The notes under the pieces: generated by a model
What the model was told of the DNA's origin: nothing
Databases searched by the model: none
The model's input: only the letters and a program-made list of their open reading frames with translations
Shown: piece after piece, positions 27,145-36,673 of the stretch
How the letters are laid out: every line of letters starts with the position of its first letter
How positions within the stretch are numbered: position 1 is the stretch's first letter
Origin: Mesorhizobium sp. J8
GTDB taxonomy: Bacteria > Pseudomonadota > Alphaproteobacteria > Rhizobiales > Rhizobiaceae
NCBI RefSeq assembly: GCF_016591715.1
Contig: NZ_AP024109.1
Location: forward strand, 2,976,001-3,040,000
Direction: 5' to 3'
Length of the DNA: 64,000 nucleotides
Made by a program: the position numbers and the translations under genes

Positions 27145-28173
27145 ATGACCAGCGAAGCGCCGCCCTTCTGGTGGGAAAAGCCGGACTGGCGCGTGCTTGC
27201 GCTGTCGCCGGCATCGGCGGTCTATGGACTGGTCGCCGGCCGGCGCATGCGCCATGCTCCGCGCGAGAAGGTCGCGGCACCCGTGCTGTGCGTCGGCAAT
27301 CTCACCGTCGGCGGCAGCGGCAAGACGCCGGTCGCCATCGCCTTGGCCAAGCAAGCCAAGCGAATGCAGCTCACGCCAGGCTTCCTGTCGCGCGGCCACG
27401 GCGGCTCGTTCGCCAAGCCGCATGTCGTCGATGCGCATCACGACGCCGCCAAGCATGTCGGCGACGAGCCGCTGCTCCTGGCCGAGCATGCGCCCGTCGC
27501 GGTGACGGCGAACCGTGCCGCCGGCGCGAAGCTGCTTATAGAGCAACATGGCTGCGACTTTCTGATCATGGATGACGGGTTCCAGTCGGCGCGCATCCAT
27601 ATCGATTACGCACTGGTGGTGGTCGACGCCCGCTTCGGCATCGGCAATGGCCGCGTCATCCCGGGCGGGCCGCTCCGCGCCAAGGTCGTCGACCAGCTCG
27701 TGTACACCAGCGGCTTGTTGAAGATGGGCGAGGGCGCCGCCGCCGATGGCGTCGTGCGCCAGGCGGCGCGCGCCGGGCGGCCGATCTTCCTGGCGCATGT
27801 CGAGCCCGCGGACCCGTCGCGCTTCGCCGGCGGCCGCTTCCTTGCCTTCGCCGCCATCGGCCATCCGGAGAAATTCTTCGACACGGTGCGCGGCGCGGGC
27901 GGCGAGGTGGTTCAGTCACGCGCTTTTCCGGACCATCATTTCTACGCGCAGGACGAGCTCGCCGAGCTTTTGCTGCTTGCCCGACGGGAGGGGTTGCGCC
28001 TCGTCACCACGGCAAAGGACGCCGCCCGGCTGCGCCATGGCGAGACGCCTGCCGGTTTCCTCGATCAACTGGACGTGCTCGATATCGAGGCCGTGTTCGA
28101 GCTCGATCATGTGCCCGAACGCATCATCGACGAGACGCTCGACGCCTGGCGCCAGCGCAAGATGCGAGGCTGA
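27145..28173 (+). CDS. lpxK: Tetraacyldisaccharide 4'-kinase LpxK
   Basis: A 342-residue kinase that phosphorylates the 4' position of the lipid A disaccharide at the inner membrane. It has the family N-terminus (EAPPFWWEKPDWRVLALSPAS), a P-loop in VGNLTVGGSGKTPVAIAL near residue 56, GHGGS, DEPLLLAEHAPVAV, and MDDGFQSARIH containing the catalytic DDGxQ. It is the last gene of the pmbA to lpxK run and is convergent with the DUF2093 gene. Confidence 0.95.
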   Translation: MTSEAPPFWWEKPDWRVLALSPASAVYGLVAGRRMRHAPREKVAAPVLCVGNLTVGGSGKTPVAIALAKQAKRMQLTPGFLSRGHGGSFAKPHVVDAHHDAAKHVGDEPLLLAEHAPVAVTANRAAGAKLLIEQHGCDFLIMDDGFQSARIHIDYALVVVDARFGIGNGRVIPGGPLRAKVVDQLVYTSGLLKMGEGAAADGVVRQAARAGRPIFLAHVEPADPSRFAGGRFLAFAAIGHPEKFFDTVRGAGGEVVQSRAFPDHHFYAQDELAELLLLARREGLRLVTTAKDAARLRHGETPAGFLDQLDVLDIEAVFELDHVPERIIDETLDAWRQRKMRG

Positions 28174-28247
28174 GTTTCGGGACCGGTCGGCGCTGACGGG
28201 CGAAGGCGTGTCACGGAAGCGGATGCAACGGTTTCCGCGAACCGAAA

Positions 28248-28481
28248 TTATCCCCGCTTGCGCAATTCCGGGTGCATCTCGATCTCGCGGGCAAGCGAGA
28301 CCGCGGCGTTCGCATAGGGCTCCTGCCGCGCGACGCTCCAATATTTGAGCTCGTCGAGGGGAATGTTCTCGCCCGTCACCGCGCAGCGCACGAAAGAGCC
28401 GGGACTGGTGACCTGGAAGTCGCCGTCGAGATAGCGGATCCGGGCTTCCCTGCCGCCCGGGCCTTCGAAACGGTTCATCAT
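28248..28481 (-). CDS. DUF2093 domain protein
   Basis: A 77-residue protein of the DUF2093 family (RIRYLDGDFQVTSPGSFVRCAVTGENIPLDELKYWSV...QEPYANA). The CAVTG and IPLDELKYW stretches look like a small treble-clef or zinc-ribbon remnant with only one Cys. The family is alphaproteobacterial, of unknown function, and regularly follows lpxK in convergent orientation, as here. Confidence 0.85.
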   Translation of the reverse strand: MMNRFEGPGGREARIRYLDGDFQVTSPGSFVRCAVTGENIPLDELKYWSVARQEPYANAAVSLAREIEMHPELRKRG

Positions 28482-28596
28482 GAAAGGACGCTTGCGTTCA
28501 TCGGGGTTTCAATCGCCACAAATCGCAAGCAACGTCAAGCTTGACGCAATGTTCATCCGGTATGGCTGAACTGCAAAATGGTTTCCGGAAGCCGGC

Positions 28597-29199
28597 ATGG
28601 ACATCACCTCGACCCGTTTGAACGCGCTGATCGGTGAAGCGCTCGCACCGCAGCCGGTTCCGTCGCCCAAGGCCGATCCTGCGGTGGCGGCTTTGATCAA
28701 GACGCTGGTCCAGCCGCAGGCGCCCTCGACGGGGCAGGCGGCGCAAATCGCGGCCCAGTCGCTGCAAAGCGCAGAGCCGCGCCCCGCCGCCCAGGCGCCG
28801 CAACGCCTGTCGTCCGCAGAGGTCGAGGATGCTTACCGCGCCGTGATGGAGCCGGATGCCGCCACCGACGATGCGCCGGCAAGGCCCGCGACGGGCAGGG
28901 TGGCGACGGATACCGATCAGGTCCCGCGCGGCTTCGCCTCACCGCAGGCAGCGATTGCCGACAATCCGCCGAGGGCGTCGGTTGCGCCGGCATTGTCCAC
29001 ATTTTCGCCGGCAGTCGCTTCGGCTGCGGTGCTGGTCGCTGCGAACGCCAATGCGCCGCAGCCTCGCGGTGCCGCGGTCCGTCCGGCTGGGCATGCGCCG
29101 CGCTCCGATTCCGTCGCGGTATCGCTCTGGACGATATCAGTCGTCACGGCCATCGTCTCGGCGGTGACCGCGACGATCATGGTGCTGTTGCTTCGCTGA
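28597..29199 (+). CDS. Hypothetical tail-anchored membrane protein
   Basis: A 200-residue Ala/Pro-rich protein of low complexity with one hydrophobic segment at the extreme C-terminus (about 178-199, SLWTISVVTAIVSAVTATIMVLLL), suggesting tail anchoring in the inner membrane. The rest appears disordered. I recognise no domain. Codon usage matches its neighbours, and it is convergent with the LysR gene, whose stop is only 7 bp away. Confidence 0.6.
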   Translation: MDITSTRLNALIGEALAPQPVPSPKADPAVAALIKTLVQPQAPSTGQAAQIAAQSLQSAEPRPAAQAPQRLSSAEVEDAYRAVMEPDAATDDAPARPATGRVATDTDQVPRGFASPQAAIADNPPRASVAPALSTFSPAVASAAVLVAANANAPQPRGAAVRPAGHAPRSDSVAVSLWTISVVTAIVSAVTATIMVLLLR

Positions 29200-29205
29200 A
29201 CCCGC

Positions 29206-30129
29206 TCAGTCGTCCTGCAGGAAAGCTTCGAGCTTTTCCGGAGCAAGCCCTGCCTGCTCGGCAATGCGCCTGGCAAGGTCAGCCGCGGCCGCGCGCGGCC
29301 GGCCGACCGGACGATCCATCCAATAGGATACCGGATTGAGCACAACGCGCTCATCGACACCGACGATACGGCCGGATTGAAGCTGGTCCGCCGTCAGCGG
29401 CGGCCGCGCCAGCGCGATGCCCAGCCCGTGCGCCGCAGCGTCCAGCACCAGATTATAGTCCTCGAACCGCCTGTCCTGCGGACGGGGACGGTAATCGACG
29501 TCTTGCGCGGCAAACCATGCGCGCCACGCGGACGCGTCGGAATCGTTGATCAGCGGGAATTTCAGCAGCCGCGCAGGATCGCCTCGCCCGATCTCCTTGG
29601 CGAGCTGCGGCGAGGCGATGGGAAAAATCTGCTCCTCGAACAGCTGCACCGAAACCCGGCCGGGGATGCGGCCGCGCCCGCAGCGCACCGAAAGGTCGAT
29701 GCCTTCGTCGGCGAGGTCGGCCTGGCGGTTGTCGACGTCGAGCACGATGCGCAGCTTGGTCGGATGGTTCTCGAGCGCCGCCATGCGCGGCATCAGCCAA
29801 AGCCCGCTGACCGAGGGGATGGAGGCCAGCCGCACCACGGCGGTGCCGCGCGGCTCGACCCAGCGGTCGGAGTTGAACGAGATCAGCGCGAAGGCCTCGG
29901 CGGTCCGCAAATGCAGGCGGTTGCCCTCGATCGTCAACGTCACGCCGCGGGCATTGCGTTCGAACACTTTCAAGCCCAGCCAGTCCTCCAGCTTGGCGAT
30001 CTGACGGCTCACCGCGCCATGGGTGAGATTGAGTTTTTCGGCCGCCGCGGAAAAGCTCCCCGTCCGCGCTGCCGCGTCGAAAGCGCGCAACGTCTCGAGC
30101 GGCAGTATCTGGTCTGAGCTGTGATCCAT
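29206..30129 (-). CDS. LysR-family regulator (GcvA-like)
   Basis: A 307-residue LysR regulator. The N-terminal winged HTH reads LRAFDAAARTGSFSAAAEKLNLTHGAVSRQIAKLEDWLG; the substrate domain has WLMPRM...F and LVLDAAAHGLGIALA, typical of the GcvA/AmpR branch. ATG at 30129 is chosen because the HTH starts immediately after; the open frame runs far upstream. It is divergent from the DMT exporter 90 bp away, which it probably controls. Confidence 0.9.
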   Translation of the reverse strand: MDHSSDQILPLETLRAFDAAARTGSFSAAAEKLNLTHGAVSRQIAKLEDWLGLKVFERNARGVTLTIEGNRLHLRTAEAFALISFNSDRWVEPRGTAVVRLASIPSVSGLWLMPRMAALENHPTKLRIVLDVDNRQADLADEGIDLSVRCGRGRIPGRVSVQLFEEQIFPIASPQLAKEIGRGDPARLLKFPLINDSDASAWRAWFAAQDVDYRPRPQDRRFEDYNLVLDAAAHGLGIALARPPLTADQLQSGRIVGVDERVVLNPVSYWMDRPVGRPRAAAADLARRIAEQAGLAPEKLEAFLQDD

Positions 30130-30219
30130 GCTCACAGCTGACCCTCGAATTGGTCGTTTGTCAATTGGCCGGCAATGGCGTTTTCTGGATTCATGACACA
30201 GAAGGACGAGGTTACGGCA

Positions 30220-31113
30220 ATGAGCGCTTACACCGGCACGTTGAATGAGACACAGCGCATGGACACGACCGCTGCGGTCGCGGTGGCGCTGACGGTGCTT
30301 GGCTGGGCCTCGGCTTTCCCGGCGATCCGCGCCGGCCTCGCGGCCTTCCAGCCGCTGGAACTCGGCGCGTTGCGCTTTGCCATCGCGGCGGTCCCGGCCG
30401 CCATATTCCTCGCGGTGAAGCGCCCGGCGCTGCCCAGGATCAACGAGCTGTGGCGCTTTGCCTTCGGCGGCGCCATCTTCGTCGCGCTCTACACCGCCAT
30501 GCTCAATTTCGGCGAGCTCACCGTCTCGGCGGGCGCGGCCGGCTTCATCATCAATGTCAGCCCGATCTTCACGGCCATCATGGCCATGGCCCTGCTCGGC
30601 GAGCGTTTTTCCGGCATGGCCTGGGTCGGCACCGTCGTTTCCTTCACCGGCATAGGCATCATCGCGGTGGCCGACGGGCACGGCCTGCATTTCAACGCCG
30701 GCGCGCTGCTGGTGTTGGGCTCGGCGCTCTGCTCGGCCGTCAATACCATCGTGCAGAAGCCGCTCTTTGCCCGCCACCATCCGCTGACGATCTCCGCTTC
30801 CAACATGGTGCTCGGCGCGCTCTGCCTGTCACCCTTCCTGCCGGAAGCGTTTTCGCAGGCGGCGGTTGCCGACACCGCCGGTCTCGGCGCCGTCGTCTAT
30901 CTCGGCATCGTGCCTTCGCTGATCGCCTATGCCGCCTGGGCGACGGCGCTGTCGCGCCTGCCGGCCGCTCGCGCCTCGAACTTCCTCTACCTCGTCTCGC
31001 CGACCTCCGCTTTGATCGGCTTCTTCTGGCTGGGCGAAGTGCCGTCGCTGCTCGGCATCCTCGGCGGCGCGCTGGCGCTGGGTGGCGTCATTGTCGTGAA
31101 TTTGAAGCGTTAA
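30220..31113 (+). CDS. DMT (EamA) family transporter
   Basis: About 297 residues with ten membrane helices arranged as two EamA repeats, each ending in the conserved pattern (LTVSAGAAGFIINVSPIFTAIMAMALLGERFS and PAARASNFLYLVSPTSALIGFFWLGEVPS). This family mostly exports amino acids or other metabolites. ATG at 30220 is preceded by AGGACGAGG; ATGs at 30175 and 30193 are in frame. Divergent from the LysR regulator. Confidence 0.88.
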   Translation: MSAYTGTLNETQRMDTTAAVAVALTVLGWASAFPAIRAGLAAFQPLELGALRFAIAAVPAAIFLAVKRPALPRINELWRFAFGGAIFVALYTAMLNFGELTVSAGAAGFIINVSPIFTAIMAMALLGERFSGMAWVGTVVSFTGIGIIAVADGHGLHFNAGALLVLGSALCSAVNTIVQKPLFARHHPLTISASNMVLGALCLSPFLPEAFSQAAVADTAGLGAVVYLGIVPSLIAYAAWATALSRLPAARASNFLYLVSPTSALIGFFWLGEVPSLLGILGGALALGGVIVVNLKR

Positions 31114-31233
31114 ATCAAAAGGTTGAGAGCGTTTCCGGACTCGAGTTGACAAGTTGCAATTTAATCAGATGCCGGCTTTTGGTGAAGGCACGAAGCAAGC
31201 TATCTTGATCTCGTTCGATGGAGGGGGATCGAG

Positions 31234-31986
31234 ATGGGGAGATGGTCCGTAGCCGTGACGCTTTGCCTGCTCGTGTTGAGCGGAAAGGCTTTCGCAGGTT
31301 GGTATCAGGTCAAGAATTACGAGGGCTCGATCGGGCCGAACCCGGTCCACTTGTCACTCCAGAGATATGACAGCTTCGGCAGCGGGATCACCGTGGAGGG
31401 GAGCTACCTTTACGATGCCAAGCAGACCCCCATTGCGCTTTACGGCAAGGCCGAAGGAGCCAAGCTCTCGCTTTGCGAGATCACGGACGACAAGGAAGTG
31501 GATCGGGTGTTGGTGGTGGGATCAAAGGCGCCCGTCGATACCACGAGATGCCCGTTTTCGCTCGAAATCAGCGAACGCGGTGCAAGGGGAACCTGGACCA
31601 AGGGACTGGAGAAGCTGCCGGTCGTGCTTAAGGAAGTCGCCGGCCTCGACGACACGGCCGAGGGCGAGATCAAGGGAATCGTCGAAATCCCCTTTTGGGC
31701 GCACACGGCCATCGATCGGTTTGCCGGTATCTTCGCCAAAACCGACGCCGGCATCTGCATGACCAAACTACAGGTTGTCAGCAAGAAGGAAAAGAAGGCC
31801 GTTCAGAGCATCCGGTTCGACGATCCTGACTGCAACGCCGGCATGTTGATGACGCCCATTTATATGAACGTTCAACTGCAGGACGAAGAGACTATTTCCG
31901 TGAATTTTCGCGGCGGCAATGGCGGCTATACGGTGGAGTATGGCTTCTCCCCGAAAACCGGAATGTATCACCGATTGGTGCACTGA
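31234..31986 (+). CDS. Hypothetical exported protein
   Basis: A 250-residue protein with a signal peptide (MGRWSVAVTLCLLVLSGKAFA) and a mature part rich in beta strands, containing three or four Cys (for example LSLCEITD, TTRCPFSLEI, GICMTKL, DPDCNAGM) that may form disulfides in the periplasm. GGAGGGGGATCGAG precedes the ATG, a strong ribosome binding site. I do not recognise the family. It is convergent with mutL. Confidence 0.7.
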   Translation: MGRWSVAVTLCLLVLSGKAFAGWYQVKNYEGSIGPNPVHLSLQRYDSFGSGITVEGSYLYDAKQTPIALYGKAEGAKLSLCEITDDKEVDRVLVVGSKAPVDTTRCPFSLEISERGARGTWTKGLEKLPVVLKEVAGLDDTAEGEIKGIVEIPFWAHTAIDRFAGIFAKTDAGICMTKLQVVSKKEKKAVQSIRFDDPDCNAGMLMTPIYMNVQLQDEETISVNFRGGNGGYTVEYGFSPKTGMYHRLVH

Positions 31987-32016
31987 TGAGCCTGCCTGCT
32001 GATGGCTCGCGGAATA

Positions 32017-33885
32017 TCACCGCCGCCCGAACAGCCGCTCGATATCGGCGAGCTTGAGCTCGATATAAGTCGGGCGGCCGTGGTTGCAGGTGCCGGACCC
32101 CGGCGTTGCCTCCATTTGGCGCAGCAGCGCGTTCATCTCCTCGGCCTTGAGCAGCCGGCCCGAGCGGACGGAACCGTGACAGGCCATGGTCGCGGCGATC
32201 TTGTCCAGCCGCTCCTTCAGCGTCTCGACGGTGTCGTTGTCGGCGATCTCGTCGGCGAGGTCGCGCACCAGTTGCTGCACATTGGTTTCGCCGAGCATCG
32301 ACGGCGTCTCGCGCACCGCCACCGCGCCGGGGCCGAAGCGTTCGAGGCCGAGGCCGAATTTGGCGAGCGTGTCGGAATGCATGGCCAGCCGCTCGGCGTC
32401 TTCTTCCGGCAAGTCGACGATCTCGGGCAAAAGCAGCATCTGCGAGGGCACCGCGCGCGAATGCAGCGCGTTCTTCAACGCCTCATAGACCAGCCGCTCA
32501 TGCGCAGCATGCTGGTCGACGATGACGAGCGAATCCCTGGTCTGGGCGACGATATAGTTCTCATGCACCTGCGCGCGCGCCGCGCCCAGCACCATGCCGA
32601 GCAGGGCCTCGGCCGGCTCGGCCGTACCGGCTCGCGCGTCGGCGCTGGCGAGCGGGCCGGTATCGAAGGCGGCCTGCTCGTTCTCGGCAAAACCGTTCCG
32701 TCGCGGTCGTGGACCGCCCATGTCGAGCGGCCGCTGCGCCGAGCGCAACGGGTCGAAGCCGCCGGAACCGGAAGCGTGATAGGCGGCCTCGTAGCTGCGG
32801 TGGCCGCCTATCGGCCCGGGATGCGAATAAGGCGCGACGCCCGGCCTGAACGCCGCCATCATGCCGGCGGCACCTGTCGTCGCCGCGCGGATGCCCGCTC
32901 CGGCCAGCGCCTCGCGGATGGCGCCGACGATCAGCCCACGCACAAGGCCCGGATCGCGGAAGCGTACATCGGCCTTGGCGGGATGGACATTGACGTCCAC
33001 CGTCGAAGGATCGAGCGACAGGAAGAGCACCGTCACCGCGTGCCGGTCGCGCGGCAGCACATCGGCGAAGGCGCCGCGGATCGCGCCGGCGATCAATTTG
33101 TCGCGCACCGGCCGTCCATTGACATAGGCATATTGCTGCAGCGCATTGGCGCGCGTGTAGGACGGGATCGAGACATGACCGGCAAGATGGACGCCGTCGC
33201 GCATGGCGTCGATGGCGATCGCATTGTCGGGAAAATCCTTGCCCATGACCTGCGCGACGCGGGCAAGCCGGCCCTCTGGGGTATCGCTGGTTGCCGGCAG
33301 CTCCAGCGTCGAGCGGTCGGCGCCGGCAAGCGTGAACCGGACGGCGGGAAAGGCGATGGCGATGCGCTTCACCACGTCGCTGATGGCCGAACTTTCGGCC
33401 CGCTCGCCCTTCATGAATTTGAGCCTGGCCGGCGTGGCGAAGAAGAGGTCGCGCACCTCGACCGTGGTGCCGCGGTTCGCCGCCGCCGGCTTCACCGGCG
33501 AAACCCGTCCGCCGTCGATGCCGATCTCGGCCGCGCTGTCGCCGGAGGCCGTGCGCGAGCGGATCGAGAGCCGCGCGACGGAACCGATCGAAGGCAGCGC
33601 CTCGCCGCGGAAGCCGAGCGAGCGGATGTCGTGGATGTCGTCGGAGAGCTTGGAGGTGCAATGCCGCGCGACCGCCAGCGCCAGTTCTCGTTCGGGAATG
33701 CCCGAACCGTCATCGGTGACACGGATCAGGTTCAGCCCGCCGCCGGCGGTGACGATCTCCACGCGCGAGGCGCCGGCGTCGAGCGCGTTCTCGACCAGCT
33801 CCTTCACCACGCTTGCCGGACGCTCGATGACCTCGCCGGCGGCGATCTGGTTGATCATCGTTTCGGAAAGCTGGCGGATGGGCAT
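32017..33885 (-). CDS. mutL: DNA mismatch repair protein MutL
   Basis: A 622-residue MutL. The GHKL ATPase domain shows [36 protein letters not shown] and [12 protein letters not shown]. The C-terminal dimerisation domain contains the endonuclease motif [12 protein letters not shown] (Asp457 onward) and the late CNHGRPT, so the protein probably nicks DNA itself, as expected where MutH is absent. The start is ATG at 33885, just before [19 protein letters not shown]; upstream codons are not conserved. Confidence 0.96.
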   Translation of the reverse strand: MPIRQLSETMINQIAAGEVIERPASVVKELVENALDAGASRVEIVTAGGGLNLIRVTDDGSGIPERELALAVARHCTSKLSDDIHDIRSLGFRGEALPSIGSVARLSIRSRTASGDSAAEIGIDGGRVSPVKPAAANRGTTVEVRDLFFATPARLKFMKGERAESSAISDVVKRIAIAFPAVRFTLAGADRSTLELPATSDTPEGRLARVAQVMGKDFPDNAIAIDAMRDGVHLAGHVSIPSYTRANALQQYAYVNGRPVRDKLIAGAIRGAFADVLPRDRHAVTVLFLSLDPSTVDVNVHPAKADVRFRDPGLVRGLIVGAIREALAGAGIRAATTGAAGMMAAFRPGVAPYSHPGPIGGHRSYEAAYHASGSGGFDPLRSAQRPLDMGGPRPRRNGFAENEQAAFDTGPLASADARAGTAEPAEALLGMVLGAARAQVHENYIVAQTRDSLVIVDQHAAHERLVYEALKNALHSRAVPSQMLLLPEIVDLPEEDAERLAMHSDTLAKFGLGLERFGPGAVAVRETPSMLGETNVQQLVRDLADEIADNDTVETLKERLDKIAATMACHGSVRSGRLLKAEEMNALLRQMEATPGSGTCNHGRPTYIELKLADIERLFGRR

Positions 33886-34009
33886 CCGGCGATTATAGGC
33901 GGATTCGAACGGCGTGGGGGAGGGGCAGGATGAGGTTGGCAACAGCTAACGCCGCGATCCTCGCCCCGCTACCCCGCCAGCGCGGCCTGCATCGCGAACC
34001 GAGTGAACC

Positions 34010-34912
34010 TCAAGCCTGCGCCACCAGCCAGTCCCTCACCCTGCGCGCATTGTCGCTGAGGTCGCGGTTCTTCGGCCAGATGACATGAAAGCCGATGCCG
34101 GTCCGCATGACATGATCGGTTACCGGCACCAGCAGACCCGATGCCACCAGGCGTTCGACCAGATGCCGCCATCCGAGCGAGATGCCTTGTCCCTCCATCA
34201 CGGCCTGGATCACCAGCGCATAGTCGTTGATGCGCAGGCCGCGCTCCGCATTGCGCAGGCTGGTTCCGGCCGACGCGAACCATTCGTCCCAGGTCGGCGC
34301 CTCGCGATAGGGCTCCTCGAGATGGATCAGCCGATGCGTCGCCAGTTCCTCGACCGTTTTCGGCTTGCCGAATTTGGCAAGGTAGCTCGGCCCCGCGACC
34401 GGGAAGATCTCTTCCTCGGAGAGCGATAGCGAGTGATAGTCCGGCCAGTCGCGCGGCACGCCGCCGCGCACGCCGAGCGGAATCCCCTCTGCGATGATGT
34501 CGAGGTCTCGGTCGGCGGTCTGGATGCGGAGATCAATGCCCGGCAGCTCGTCGCGGAACTGCTGCAGGCGCGGCATCATCCAGAACGAGCCGAAGGCGGT
34601 CGAGGCGGCAAGCGTGACATGGCCGCCAGTCGCCTGCAGGCGAAGGTCCTCCGCCGATTTGCGGATATGCGACAGGCCGAGCGAGACATCGGCATGGAAG
34701 CGCTCGCCGGCCTCCGTCAGAAGCACCTGGCGGTGGCGCCGCTGGAACAGCTTGGCGCCGAGCTGTTCCTCCAGTCCCCGCACCGCGTAGGAGACGGCCG
34801 CCTGCGTCATGCCGAGCTCGCGCCCGGCGGCGGTGAAGCTCGACAGCCGGCCGGCGGCTTCGAAAACGATGAGGCTGCCGGCGGAGGGCAGGAGATGGCG
34901 CAGGCTTCGCAT
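34010..34912 (-). CDS. LysR-family regulator (GcvA-like) upstream of mttB
   Basis: A 300-residue LysR regulator with HTH SLIVFEAAGRLSSFTAAGRELGMTQAAVSYAVRGLEEQLGAKLFQRRHR, then a substrate-binding domain containing STAFGSFWMMPRLQQF and ISLGWRHLVERL, typical of the GcvA branch. It is divergent from the MttB-like methyltransferase gene across 89 bp, which makes that gene and the transporter component after it the likely targets. Confidence 0.9.
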   Translation of the reverse strand: MRSLRHLLPSAGSLIVFEAAGRLSSFTAAGRELGMTQAAVSYAVRGLEEQLGAKLFQRRHRQVLLTEAGERFHADVSLGLSHIRKSAEDLRLQATGGHVTLAASTAFGSFWMMPRLQQFRDELPGIDLRIQTADRDLDIIAEGIPLGVRGGVPRDWPDYHSLSLSEEEIFPVAGPSYLAKFGKPKTVEELATHRLIHLEEPYREAPTWDEWFASAGTSLRNAERGLRINDYALVIQAVMEGQGISLGWRHLVERLVASGLLVPVTDHVMRTGIGFHVIWPKNRDLSDNARRVRDWLVAQA

Positions 34913-35001
34913 AAGGCAAGCTTATACAAGAGATCAGGATTTTCCAGCGTCACATCCATATTTCGTCCCGCTAACTTGGGTCGCGGGAAGAAGGAGCCTC
35001 C

Positions 35002-36552
35002 ATGAACGCACCGGCCGTTGAATTGACCGAACCGACCCACCGCCGCGGCGGCGGCCGCCTTGGCCGCAAGGCGCTGAGAAGCGCGCCGATCGCGTCCTTC
35101 CCGACCCTTGTGCGCAAGATTCCCGCCTACGAGATCGTGCCGGACGAGGCGGTGGAACTGATCCACGAGGAATCGCTCAAGATCCTCGAGGAGGTGGGCT
35201 GCGAATTCCGCGACGACGGAGCGATCGAGCTCTGGAAGGCCGCCGGCGCCGATGTCCGGCAAACGCGTGTCCGCATCGACCGCGCGCTGTTGATGGAGCT
35301 GGTCTCGAAGGTTCCGGCCGAGTTCACCCTCCATGCGCGCAATCCCGAGCGCACCGTGCGCGTCGGTGGCAAGAACTCCATCTTCGTGCCGATGTATGGC
35401 GCGCCCTATGTCCGCGACCTCGACAACAAGCGCCGCTACGGCACGCTGGCCGACCTCAACAACTTCCACAAGATGGCCTACATGGCGCCGGCGCTGCATT
35501 CCTCGAGCTCGGTCATCTGCGAGCCGATGGAAATCGCGGTGCCGAAGCGGCACCTCCATATCATCCATTCGGCGCTGAAGCATTCCGACAAGCCGTTCAT
35601 GGGCATCGTGACGTCCAAGGAGCGCGCCGAGGACACGATGGCGATGGCTGCAATCGTCTTCGGCGAGGACTTCGTGCGCGACAATCCCGTGCTGGTCGCG
35701 ATCACCAACTGCAACTCGCCGCTGGTGTGGGATGCCACGATGATCGACGCCATGCGGGTCTATGCCAGCCACAACCAGCCGCTGATCCTGGCGCCCTTCG
35801 CGCTGTGCGGCGCCTCGACCTCGGCCTCCGCCGTCGGCGCGGTGGCGCAGGTCAACGCCGAGGCGCTTGCCGGCGTGGCTTTGACCCAGCTCATCCGGCC
35901 AGGTTCGCCGCAGCTCTACGGCCAGTTCATGGTGACCGTCGACATGAAGACCGGCGCGCCGATGGGCGGCACGCCGGAAGCGGCGCAGATGATGTATCTG
36001 ATGGGCGCGCTGGCCAGGAAATACAAGCTGCCGTGGCGCACCTCCGGCTTCCATGTCGGCTCCAAGCTCAACGACGCGCAGGCGGGCTATGAGGCGAACA
36101 TGCTGATGCATGCCGCGATCCTGTCCGGCGCCAACTACATCTGGCATTCCGCCGGCTGGCTGGAGGCGGGGCTGACTTGCGGCTATTCGAAATTCGCCAC
36201 CGACTGCGAGCAGCTGGTGGGCTGGTACAAATATGCCGGCGGCGTGTCCTTCGACGATTTCAAGGACGCGATGGCGGCGATCCGCGAGGTCGGCCCGCAA
36301 GGGCATTTCCTCGGCACGCAGCACACGCTCGAGCATTTCGAGAGCGCCTTTTTCATGCCCAACATCATGGATTTCAATTCCTTCGAGCAATGGACCGCCG
36401 AAGGCGCGAAGGACCATGACACGCGCGGCCTCGAAAAGGCGCGCGCCATGCTCGCCGACTACCAGGAGCCGAAGCTCGACGAGGGCATTGCCGAAGGTCT
36501 CGCGGATTTGATCGCTAGGCGTGAGGAAAAGCTGCCGGACAGCGTTAGTTGA
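35002..36552 (+). CDS. MttB-family (non-pyrrolysine) methyltransferase
   Basis: A 516-residue protein of the trimethylamine methyltransferase MttB superfamily (PF06253), recognised from [19 protein letters not shown] near residue 52, [23 protein letters not shown], and GAQAGYEA-like C-terminal TIM-barrel stretches ([35 protein letters not shown]). It is read without interruption: there is no in-frame TAG in the position of pyrrolysine, so it belongs to the non-Pyl group whose known members demethylate glycine betaine, proline betaine or carnitine onto a corrinoid protein. No corrinoid protein gene is adjacent. GAAGGAG precedes the ATG. Confidence 0.88.
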   Translation: MNAPAVELTEPTHRRGGGRLGRKALRSAPIASFPTLVRKIPAYEIVPDEAVELIHEESLKILEEVGCEFRDDGAIELWKAAGADVRQTRVRIDRALLMELVSKVPAEFTLHARNPERTVRVGGKNSIFVPMYGAPYVRDLDNKRRYGTLADLNNFHKMAYMAPALHSSSSVICEPMEIAVPKRHLHIIHSALKHSDKPFMGIVTSKERAEDTMAMAAIVFGEDFVRDNPVLVAITNCNSPLVWDATMIDAMRVYASHNQPLILAPFALCGASTSASAVGAVAQVNAEALAGVALTQLIRPGSPQLYGQFMVTVDMKTGAPMGGTPEAAQMMYLMGALARKYKLPWRTSGFHVGSKLNDAQAGYEANMLMHAAILSGANYIWHSAGWLEAGLTCGYSKFATDCEQLVGWYKYAGGVSFDDFKDAMAAIREVGPQGHFLGTQHTLEHFESAFFMPNIMDFNSFEQWTAEGAKDHDTRGLEKARAMLADYQEPKLDEGIAEGLADLIARREEKLPDSVS

Positions 36553-36569
36553 TGGATGGCAGCGTCGGC

Positions 36570-36614
36570 GCATGATCCCGAAAAGCGGGAACCGGTTTCC
36601 GGAAAAGATCATGC
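36570..36614. repeat. Rhizobial 45-bp palindromic intergenic repeat
   Basis: GCATGATCCCGAAAAGCGGGAACCGGTTTCCGGAAAAGATCATGC in abbreviated terms: arms GCATGATC/GATCATGC, inner pairs CCGAAAAGCGGG and CCGGTTTCCGG. This imperfect palindrome matches, from memory, a family scattered between genes of Rhizobium and Mesorhizobium. It lies between the MttB gene and the solute-binding protein gene. Only one clear copy is in this window. Confidence 0.7.
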
Positions 36615-36673
36615 TCCAACAAAGAGTTAGACCAACCGGGCGAAGACCTGAAGAAACCAATGGGAGAAAGAGA

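Noticed and set aside
35002..36552. Pyrrolysine-containing MttB
   Set aside because: The frame is continuous with no in-frame TAG, so it is the non-pyrrolysine type.
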